Shown one piece after another: positions 1 through 6,073 of a DNA stretch of 7,190 bases. The position numbers and the translations under genes were made by a program. The notes under the pieces are model-generated. The model worked only from the letters and a program-made list of their open reading frames with translations. It did not search any database and had not been told where the DNA came from. Source of the DNA: Candidatus Thalassarchaeaceae archaeon (GTDB lineage Archaea > Thermoplasmatota > Poseidoniia > Poseidoniales > Thalassarchaeaceae); the NCBI GenBank assembly GCA_013330385.1, contig DUIL01000058.1, forward strand, positions 1 through 7,190. Reading direction: 5' to 3'. Positions within the stretch are counted from its first letter, which is position 1, and each line of letters starts with the position of its first letter.

Positions 1-172
1 TTGGTGGAATATAGTGATCGAGAAGTAGTACATCAGGTTCGAATTCTTGAATCCGCTTAAAACAATCCATTGTATTCCAGTATTGGCAAAATTCTACATT
101 GGAAAAATCGACATTACCCTCACGCAGAAGCGCCTCAATATCATAGGAGTCCTCGAATGCGAGTACTCGCAT
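1..172 (-). CDS. CheY-like response-regulator receiver protein, N-terminal part (cut by window edge)
   Basis: I translated this frame by hand: it opens with ATG at 172 and stays open to base 1, giving 57 codons. It begins MRVLAFEDSYDIEALL and ends at FEPDVLLLDHYIPP. This is the layout of a two-component receiver domain: a hydrophobic first strand followed by the acidic pair (E7, D8) that binds Mg2+, and a third strand DVLLLD whose last Asp (D52) is the expected phospho-acceptor, followed by the usual x-x-x-P-P turn. The Thr/Ser and Lys of strands 4 and 5 and any output domain lie outside the window, so its effector type is unknown. The start is 2 nt after the hydrolase stop (TAA-GT-ATG) and has an AGGAG sequence 8 nt upstream, so translation is probably coupled to the hydrolase. 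The receiver identity is fairly secure. A stand-alone receiver and a receiver plus output domain are equally possible. Confidence 0.8.
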   Translation of the reverse strand, partial: MRVLAFEDSYDIEALLREGNVDFSNVEFCQYWNTMDCFKRIQEFEPDVLLLDHYIPP

Positions 173-174
173 AC

Positions 175-2088
175 TTACATCTCCTGATGTTCCCACCAAG
201 GAGGTGCCTCAAACCATGAATCATGGTCTATGGTTCTGTCAATAGACGGTAGAGTCAGAACCTGATAGCCAGCAAATATTGACATTCCCACAGATGCACA
301 TGGAGATGGCAGGTAGTCCTCACCCGATTCTGTAATTATCAACTGAATTGTATGACCTTTAGGAACTATTACGTCCATTGGATTGAATTCCATCAGCATT
401 CTGTAATTCGTCATTGGATATGTTGGCAGGGCATCGTATCCTCCCTCCCTGTACCTTACATCCATAGTTGCATGTCCTAATCTTAGCCCAGTGGTGCCAT
501 CATACATTGTTACGAATAATTGTCCTCCGTTGCACATATTTGTCCGAGCATCGATATGCAATGTAGGTAATCCGGAGATATGCATATCTTCCATCATTGG
601 TTTACTTGTAATTTCCATAGATTGTTGCGAGTTAACGGTACCCATCATACCCCCATCCCAATCAGAAATTGTAAATTGTATATCTTGGGTATCTTCTGCT
701 GGCCATGTTTCTTCGATATGCCATCTTCCGTCATTTCTTTGAACTTGAACATATGATTCTGGTTCATCCCCAATTCCTTTCAGGTAGTATTCGAACCACG
801 GGAAGAGTTCGACTGCCCAATCAAATCGAGTCATGTTAGGGTAGGCCTCGGCGCCGTAACCACTCGTCACCTCCGAGTGTCTATCTGGTTGATCGGGGTA
901 GTTATGCGCCCACTGACCAGCAATTGTTCGGACGTTGATGCCCTGCTGACGTAGCAATTCATGGGTCGGGAAAGCATGGTAAGGGTCGACATTCCAATCC
1001 TGCATTCCCCAGACGATGTAAACGCTACCATTGTAATTGTCAAGAACATCCTGCAGATGGTATCTCTCATCCCAGTAATCGTTCCATTCGTCTCCACCAA
1101 AACCAGCACCCAACCATGTTGTGAAAGGACTTACTGGACCGATTACATCATCACTACACATTCTCATGTCGTCCTCTGTTGCGTCCGCTGTTGAGCCTTC
1201 ATAGAGCACATCATAGAGCATAGCTCTAGCCTCACTAGAGCCATTTCTGTAGAACATCTGTTGTACGCCGATTGAGCCAGAAATTGGTACAATAGTTTTC
1301 AGATGAGGTGAGGGATTCTGAGCCGCTTCCCAATTTGTGGTTCCAGCATATGACTTACCCATCAATCCAACATTTCCATTTGACCATTCTTGCTCACCCA
1401 ACCAATGCACAGCGGCTTGAATCCCAATCTGTTCGCCGAGTCCTTTGACATCTTGGCAGTGCGTCGATTTTCCAGTCCCGAATGTTGATATCTGTGCCAT
1501 AGCATAACCGTGTGGCACAAATTGGTCTAGAACCCAAGCTCCAACTCCAGCATCTGGAACTGTGTTGGGATTAGAGTCATCACCCACTATTCCTTCGCCT
1601 CCAAAGTCATAGTAAGGGTGCACAGTAGCAATTACAGGTACTGCTGTACCGTTTGGTACATCCGGCATCCACAGAGCGATATGCATCAATGCGGACCCAG
1701 GATAACCTACATCTTGCTCACTTGCAGGAAGATCAACCTCGACAAAGTGCTCAGTAGGCCCAGTCCAAGAATAAGGTCCCTGTTCCGGTAGTTGACTACG
1801 AACGCCCGTCATGTTGAGATCCATTGTATGCCGTTCGTGTACTGGCGTGTTCCACCAATCGTCGCTTCCGCCATTGGTTATGGATGGGCCAGCAGCAGTC
1901 CACAGGGTAGATAGAATCAGCATCGAAACGATACCTACTGCCGCTACTCCTGCCCCTTGCAATATCCTTCTGTCAAGGTTCTTGACACGTTCAATTAGAT
2001 TGGATTCAATGAGAATCTCCGCCTCAAAGACATCCTCATCACAGTCATGGCTGTGTGAGTGTCCATGGTCACAGCACTCCTCGCCCAT
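175..2088 (-). CDS. Membrane-anchored X-Pro dipeptidyl-peptidase-like (S15/CocE family) serine hydrolase
   Basis: This 637-residue protein (counting from ATG 2088; a GTG directly before it at 2091 is an alternative start) is an alpha/beta-hydrolase of the peptidase S15/CocE-NonD group. Visible landmarks are a His/Cys/Asp-rich leader (residues 3-19), a basic stretch then one membrane span (about 45-66), the oxyanion-side HPYYDFG (157-163), a GTGKSTHC segment, the nucleophile elbow GLMGKSYAGT with Ser246, the acid in VWGMQDWNV (Asp364) and the base in GQWAHNYP (His395). After about residue 440 comes a beta-rich C-terminal domain like PepX_C. The GKSY nucleophile motif and DWNV acid motif fit X-prolyl dipeptidyl peptidases better than cocaine esterases. 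Positive charges before the span (R34, K36, R40, R41) predict the catalytic part outside the cell, suiting growth on external peptides. Four ectodomain cysteines (211, 311, 519, 597) could form two disulfides. It lies 47-50 nt after taw2 and 2 nt before the receiver gene. Exact substrate is inferred; an esterase or amidase is possible. Confidence 0.9.
   Translation of the reverse strand: MGEECCDHGHSHSHDCDEDVFEAEILIESNLIERVKNLDRRILQGAGVAAVGIVSMLILSTLWTAAGPSITNGGSDDWWNTPVHERHTMDLNMTGVRSQLPEQGPYSWTGPTEHFVEVDLPASEQDVGYPGSALMHIALWMPDVPNGTAVPVIATVHPYYDFGGEGIVGDDSNPNTVPDAGVGAWVLDQFVPHGYAMAQISTFGTGKSTHCQDVKGLGEQIGIQAAVHWLGEQEWSNGNVGLMGKSYAGTTNWEAAQNPSPHLKTIVPISGSIGVQQMFYRNGSSEARAMLYDVLYEGSTADATEDDMRMCSDDVIGPVSPFTTWLGAGFGGDEWNDYWDERYHLQDVLDNYNGSVYIVWGMQDWNVDPYHAFPTHELLRQQGINVRTIAGQWAHNYPDQPDRHSEVTSGYGAEAYPNMTRFDWAVELFPWFEYYLKGIGDEPESYVQVQRNDGRWHIEETWPAEDTQDIQFTISDWDGGMMGTVNSQQSMEITSKPMMEDMHISGLPTLHIDARTNMCNGGQLFVTMYDGTTGLRLGHATMDVRYREGGYDALPTYPMTNYRMLMEFNPMDVIVPKGHTIQLIITESGEDYLPSPCASVGMSIFAGYQVLTLPSIDRTIDHDSWFEAPPWWEHQEM
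181..185 (-). promoter_or_regulatory. Ribosome-binding site for the receiver gene
   Basis: Read on the minus strand this is AGGAG, 8 nt before the ATG at 172 and inside the last codons of the hydrolase gene. It is the only convincing Shine-Dalgarno sequence I see in front of a gene here; taw2, the hydrolase and the plus-strand membrane protein have none at normal spacing. It fixes the receiver start at 172. A CTCCT at 203-199 on the same strand could pair with it (5-bp stem, 13-nt loop), which a ribosome finishing the hydrolase would open. That pairing is inference. Confidence 0.55.
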
Positions 2089-2120
2089 CACTCGGCTGAC
2101 ACCGTACTAACACATGAGAC

Positions 2121-2141
2121 TGATGCTTCTGCGAAGCATCA
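2121..2141. repeat. Perfect 9-bp inverted repeat on the taw2 stop codon
   Basis: Arms TGATGCTTC (2121-2129) and GAAGCATCA (2133-2141) are exact reverse complements around a 3-nt loop. On the minus-strand transcript the first arm starts with the TGA stop of taw2. No T-tract follows, so it is not a standard intrinsic terminator. It may be an RNA processing or stability element, or attenuate transcription between taw2 and the hydrolase. The structure is seen directly; its role is inferred. Confidence 0.6.
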
Positions 2142-3023
2142 CGCGCGAGGCCGTAAATCTAGGTCTAGGACAATATGATCCCAATGTGGTGCATAGGATT
2201 TTACTCGAACACGCGCCGCGTCTTTCACCACGAAATTTTTTGATATTTCAGAAATTGAAGCAATTGTTTCATCTATCCATGAATCATGATTTTTGGCTGG
2301 AGCGACTCCATGAATATGGAGCACTCCTCCACTCGTTTTTAGACAATCTACAGCTAGGCTGAATCCTTCTTCTGCGGAAGGTAATAATCCTAGAATTACC
2401 CTGTCAGCAATTCCCTGTAAATTAGGAGCAGTTACCCGATTATCACCTGGATGAATTGTGCATCTATTGACCACATTATTATGTTTGAGATTCCACTCTA
2501 AAGCCTCTATTGCATTGGGGTTCCATTCACAACTGTGGATATGCTCGACTTTGGAGTGAATTAGCATGGGTAAAGTGTAGTATCCAATACCGCAGAATAG
2601 GTCAACAACAGTTTCTCCTGATTTCCCCACTTCTCCCATACGGCGACGTTCGTTGACATTACCTGCTGAGAACATGCATTTGGTAAATTTGTAGCCAAAA
2701 TCAACACCATTCTCTCGTCTTACTACCCAATCCTCATTTCCTAATAGTAACTCAACACTTGACTCGCGTCGTTCACCAATAATTTCACCAATTCTTCCAA
2801 GTCGTTGTACGGATAGTCCCCGAGCTATTGCATTCCATAGTTCAGCCCCAATATGTTCAGCCCACAGATCACTAGAGAATGCCCCTCGTTGTAAGAGTGC
2901 AACATCTGCGAAGCGTTCCCAACGCTTCGGTAGTTCATCAAGAAGGCGCTCATCTGCCCCTCTAATCTCAAGTAACCTAGCCACCTCCTCGCGCACGCGG
3001 CGATGTGGGTCCTCCCTGTGCAT
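2139..3023 (-). CDS. taw2: tRNA-Phe wybutosine pathway aminocarboxypropyltransferase Taw2 (TYW2 family)
   Basis: Taw2 transfers the 3-amino-3-carboxypropyl group of S-adenosylmethionine to C7 of the 4-demethylwyosine base at position 37 of tRNA-Phe, after Trm5 and Taw1 have acted. The 294-residue product has the family's landmarks in order: LPKRWERFADVALL (31-44), KCMFSAGNVNERRRM (115-129), the SAM-binding loop VVDLFCGIGYYTLP (139-152), CEWNPNAIEALEWNLKHN (165-182), GDNR (193-196), ADRVILGLLPSAEEGF (206-221), GGVLHIH (232-238) and a C-terminal HWDHIVLDLDLRP. The GLLPS motif and CEWNPNA helix match TYW2 rather than the related m1G37 methylase Trm5, which has an NLP/NPP-type motif there. Length is slightly above archaeal homologues and well under the eukaryotic ones. 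ATG 3023 is the only reasonable start: an in-frame TGA lies four codons upstream and the next Met is residue 117. There is no ribosome-binding site upstream, so a leaderless transcript is likely. It diverges from the large membrane-protein gene. Confidence 0.92.
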   Translation of the reverse strand: MHREDPHRRVREEVARLLEIRGADERLLDELPKRWERFADVALLQRGAFSSDLWAEHIGAELWNAIARGLSVQRLGRIGEIIGERRESSVELLLGNEDWVVRRENGVDFGYKFTKCMFSAGNVNERRRMGEVGKSGETVVDLFCGIGYYTLPMLIHSKVEHIHSCEWNPNAIEALEWNLKHNNVVNRCTIHPGDNRVTAPNLQGIADRVILGLLPSAEEGFSLAVDCLKTSGGVLHIHGVAPAKNHDSWIDETIASISEISKNFVVKDAARVRVKSYAPHWDHIVLDLDLRPRA

Positions 3024-3086
3024 CAGTATGATTCACGACGCGTGTCGGATTCAGACTTATGGTAGGTGGCTGCACATACGCGCGAC
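3024..3086. promoter_or_regulatory. Divergent intergenic region carrying both promoters
   Basis: This 63-nt gap (42 nt if the GTG at 3066 is used) must hold the start signals of both taw2 (leftward) and the large membrane-protein gene (rightward). For the rightward gene, CTTATGG at 3056-3062 lies about 25-31 nt before ATG 3087, where an archaeal TATA box would sit for a leaderless message, but it is a poor match. I see no clear TATA element for taw2. The short inverted repeat CGAC-gcgt-GTCG lies at 3036-3047 and could be an operator, but four base pairs are weak evidence. Promoter location is inferred from gene layout. Confidence 0.35.
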
Positions 3087-3098
3087 ATGCGTCGCGCG
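3079..3098. repeat. Perfect 8-bp GC-rich inverted repeat with the start codon in its loop
   Basis: Arms CGCGCGAC (3079-3086) and GTCGCGCG (3091-3098) are exact reverse complements around the loop ATGC, and the loop's ATG is the likely start codon of the large plus-strand gene. All but two bases of each arm are G or C, in an otherwise AT-leaning region. If the transcript starts upstream of 3079, the start codon would be presented or hidden in a strong hairpin. As DNA it could be a regulator site. Structure seen; role inferred. Confidence 0.6.
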
Positions 3099-6041
3099 GC
3101 GGTAGCAATGGTAGTGGTACTTCTTTGCCAAATTGTTGCCGCAGCCCCACCTCCTGGAGACCCCGAAGTTTCCAATGACATATGCTCTACATGGGAGGGG
3201 GGAAATGGAATCTGTGATGATTATTCTTCCTTATTGGACGAGACTGCTTCCGATGAATGGGTTGAGGGTGTAGTTGAGATTAGAATGGAGAGTGCTGAAA
3301 CTGTTGAAATGACAATCACTTTAGCAATTAGAGAACTTCCTAGAAGCGATTTAGATTTATTAGATTTAGATTTACAAGGTGATAGTAATCCTGCTGATGG
3401 AATACCTGCAGACTATATCCGAAATTATCGCTCTCTTAGTAGAACAGGCACTAAATCAATTGAGGACATGATGATTGAGAGTATAGAAGATACAGTTCAA
3501 CAGATTATCGAAGAGAATTTTCCAGATGCAAGTCCTGGTGATATTCAACCTACCAATAATATTGACTTCATTGATAGAGCGGGTATCTCTTGTTCTTATA
3601 ATCCAGATATAGATTCTATAGACGAACAAAATGGGCGAGAAAACAATCCATTTGATCCTCCCATTTGTATGCGTTCAGTTCTCACTTTGAACATCGATCC
3701 AACCAATATTGGTATTGATTCTGATACCGGGGATATTGACAGAATGATGCAGGGTTTGATGGTTATGGGGGGCGAAGTAGTTTCTAACTTCACAACCATT
3801 GCAACACCCGGTCAGTACCTCGAATATGTGATGATACCTCCTTCCTATTCTAGTGTTAGAGAGGTCAACGCTCCTGGCGAGTTATTCAGACAGGGCCAAC
3901 AAGTATCTTCTGGAGCTTGGATAGGGCTGAACAATCTCGCAGGTTCTTCCCTATCACCTGCAACATCCGTTGACTTAGTTGCAGTGTTAGGGAGTGGCAC
4001 TAATCCGCCAGATTGGCAAAACGATGCAGGGTCTTCATTGAGTCTAGAGTTATTTATTGATGTCAGTGATCGAATGAATAGCCGAATAGATATGGAGATA
4101 GGTGTTCACCATCTAAGCGCAGATACTTTAGCAGATTGGGGACTAAATTTTGAAACTTCGACAATAAAACTGGATTCTGTAACCTCAGACGGAATTAGAA
4201 TGTTTGATTCCGAGATGGATATTGATACAGAAGAACTGCTAACCTCAATTCCAATTGACTCACTCTCCGATACATTTTCTGAAGCCTTAGGTGTAGATGT
4301 TCTGTTCCAGACCCCTACTTTTGCACCATCTCATGAATCTGGAGGATTAATGTTTCAACACAATCCAGGTGTGACATGTGAGGAGAATCTAGCATACAGA
4401 TACTGTTTGGGAGATAGCGGCGCAATGGCGAGTACTTACCCAGTTCTACTTCAAGCTAGTACTGTGTCATCTGAGATGCAAATATCAAATATCGTTAGCC
4501 AATTGATTCAGCATGTTGAGGGCGATATTTCAACAATAGATTTGTCAATTATGACTGACGAAGATCTTGCCGCAATTATGAGTGTACTCGAAATAGAGAT
4601 AGAAACCGATCTTTCATGGATTCAGGATTCTTTACCCGCAGATTTTCCCACTTCAGATGTTAGGATAGTGATGCAATTACCAGATTGGATTGACTCTACC
4701 AATGGAGACCCCAATACTATTGTCCTTGAGGCACCATATGTTGGAACTAGCAGTGGTGAACTTGGATTCAAAGGCGCAAGACCATTCGACTGGCAGCACG
4801 CAATATGTCTTGAAAATGGAAGAGGAGGACCTGGCGATCCAACTGAATGTACTGACCATAGCCCGGACTTAATCTGCGGCTCTAATCAGAAAACTTGCCT
4901 TTCTATGGATAGTAGGATAGAGGTGCGGAAAGTTGCACTAAGAGAGACTTCTGCTGCAGTTGAAATTGAATTTTCGGCCGAAATAACACTTGAGATATAT
5001 CGCCTTGGCTTGATTGAGGGTGAAGACGGAATAGAGATTGAACCGATACCTTCTGATTTGATTCGACGAGTCATTGCAGTTGGCGACCGTAGAGAAGGTG
5101 GTCTTCTAATCGGATCAGAGCAGAAAGCAATTATTCCATTCACCAATCAAGACTACGAACTTGAAATTTCAAATGCAGGTTTGTTGGATTTGGCTTCCGC
5201 ACTCACTGAAGAGGTAGAATCATCATTCACCCAAATAGAAGAAATGAGTGCTCAGAAAATAATCTTTGGAGACAATACTTACACCTCCTCATTAGACATA
5301 GGAGCAATCTCCTTTGACATAGAAATGCCTTGGGTTGATATGCCTGCTGATATGGAGCCAACCGATACTAATCCTATTCGATTATCTGTTAATGTTCAAC
5401 CTTCATCAATGATGCTAGCATTGAGGGATGATGAAGTAAGTTTCAGTGTTGGTCCAGCATATTACTCGGCTAGCATCACAGATAGACTGGGAGAAATGCT
5501 AGGATTGGAATTTTCCGATACAGGAGTAAGCGTTGATGGACTAATTTTCGAATCATTTGTCCCTCCAATTATGGAACACACTTTGTGGGGTACAATCCGT
5601 TCCTCAGCTAGAGTTGAAGTCGTCCTTCCTGAAAATGTGAGATTACTATCCTTTGAGTCTGAACTCGGGTTATCTGAACTTACAGAGGAGTCTGGCCAAC
5701 AAATTTTGAGTTATAGGACTCCAGTATGTCCGAAAGCGGATACATGGCCGGAATGTTACAAAGAGAAAGACACAGTAACTTGGGAAGTTGAGATTGGGTA
5801 CATGCTTATTCTAGGAGAACTCGCTCCCTATCTATTCCTGCTTACCTCGCTCTTCTTATTGCTAGTCAGTCGAAAAATTAGGAAAAGAAATGAATTAAAG
5901 AAGGAAAAAATAGATGCTCAAAGTGCATTTGAAGAGCAATTATTAGAGTTGGAATTTGCCGCTCAAATGGGCGAATTGGAAGAGAAAATAGTCATAGAAA
6001 GTGAAGTAGTTGAAGATGAATGGTGGGAGGAGCAGAAATAG
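3087..6041 (+). CDS. Large secreted type I membrane protein of unknown function
   Basis: I do not recognise a family. From ATG 3087 the product is 984 residues; a GTG at 3066 would add seven (MAAHTRD), but the ATG gives a textbook signal peptide: MRR, a hydrophobic core, then IVAAA before PPPGD, with cleavage likely near residue 19-20. Residues about 21-909 form an acidic ectodomain of beta-type alternating segments, with short helical stretches such as SIEDMMIESIEDTVQQIIEE near 124-143. Twelve ectodomain cysteines fall in close pairs (33/43, 169/194, 431/440, 574/588, 597/604, 881/890), suggesting disulfides. One membrane span (about 910-928, PYLFLLTSLFLLLVS) is followed by a basic stop-transfer RKIRKR and a charged, probably helical tail ending DEWWEEQK, so the tail is cytoplasmic. 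No enzyme motif, sugar-binding signature or sorting signal was recognised. It stands alone on the plus strand, divergent from taw2 and convergent with uvrC. It could be a cell-surface adhesin, receptor or envelope protein; none of these is shown. Confidence 0.88.
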   Translation: MRRAAVAMVVVLLCQIVAAAPPPGDPEVSNDICSTWEGGNGICDDYSSLLDETASDEWVEGVVEIRMESAETVEMTITLAIRELPRSDLDLLDLDLQGDSNPADGIPADYIRNYRSLSRTGTKSIEDMMIESIEDTVQQIIEENFPDASPGDIQPTNNIDFIDRAGISCSYNPDIDSIDEQNGRENNPFDPPICMRSVLTLNIDPTNIGIDSDTGDIDRMMQGLMVMGGEVVSNFTTIATPGQYLEYVMIPPSYSSVREVNAPGELFRQGQQVSSGAWIGLNNLAGSSLSPATSVDLVAVLGSGTNPPDWQNDAGSSLSLELFIDVSDRMNSRIDMEIGVHHLSADTLADWGLNFETSTIKLDSVTSDGIRMFDSEMDIDTEELLTSIPIDSLSDTFSEALGVDVLFQTPTFAPSHESGGLMFQHNPGVTCEENLAYRYCLGDSGAMASTYPVLLQASTVSSEMQISNIVSQLIQHVEGDISTIDLSIMTDEDLAAIMSVLEIEIETDLSWIQDSLPADFPTSDVRIVMQLPDWIDSTNGDPNTIVLEAPYVGTSSGELGFKGARPFDWQHAICLENGRGGPGDPTECTDHSPDLICGSNQKTCLSMDSRIEVRKVALRETSAAVEIEFSAEITLEIYRLGLIEGEDGIEIEPIPSDLIRRVIAVGDRREGGLLIGSEQKAIIPFTNQDYELEISNAGLLDLASALTEEVESSFTQIEEMSAQKIIFGDNTYTSSLDIGAISFDIEMPWVDMPADMEPTDTNPIRLSVNVQPSSMMLALRDDEVSFSVGPAYYSASITDRLGEMLGLEFSDTGVSVDGLIFESFVPPIMEHTLWGTIRSSARVEVVLPENVRLLSFESELGLSELTEESGQQILSYRTPVCPKADTWPECYKEKDTVTWEVEIGYMLILGELAPYLFLLTSLFLLLVSRKIRKRNELKKEKIDAQSAFEEQLLELEFAAQMGELEEKIVIESEVVEDEWWEEQK
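3348..3374 (+). repeat. Short GATTTA tandem repeat encoding an Asp-Leu run
   Basis: The nine codons read gat-tta-gat-tta, tta, gat-tta-gat-tta: two copies of a doubled GATTTA unit either side of one extra tta. They encode DLDLLDLDL at residues 88-96 of the large membrane protein. Identical codon choice throughout suggests recent slippage expansion rather than slow drift. The repeat is in frame (six-base unit), so copy-number changes would keep the reading frame. Confidence 0.5.
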
Positions 6042-6073
6042 CCCCTACCAATCAATAATTTCCTATTGTAATT
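6042..6073. other. Convergent intergenic gap
   Basis: Only 32 AT-rich nucleotides separate the TAG stop of the plus-strand membrane-protein gene from the TGA stop of uvrC on the other strand. I see no strong hairpin and no run of five or more T on either strand, so neither transcript has an obvious terminator; read-through into the opposing gene is possible. Nothing else is recognised here. Confidence 0.4.

Noticed and set aside
491..1194. Open frames on both strands overlapping the hydrolase
   Set aside because: They have no signal sequence, family motif or start signals, and lie entirely inside a well-supported gene in another frame.
2121..2141. Intrinsic terminator
   Set aside because: The stem is strong, but neither strand shows a T-tract after it.
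2139..3023. Trm5 (tRNA m1G37 methyltransferase) instead of Taw2
   Set aside because: The fold is shared, but LGLLPSAEEGF, CEWNPNA and CMFSAGN are the TYW2-type forms of the motifs.
3087..3149. Lipoprotein or Tat signal in the large membrane protein (Cys14 and N-terminal RR)
   Set aside because: VLLC lacks the small residue required just before a lipobox Cys, and MRRAAV lacks the S/T-R-R-x-F-L-K pattern. An ordinary Sec signal with cleavage after the Ala run fits better.
3711..3743. EF-hand or dockerin-like calcium loop (DSDTGDID)
   Set aside because: The acidic spacing does not match D-x-D-x-D-G-x-x-D, and there is no second copy, so calcium binding is not supported.
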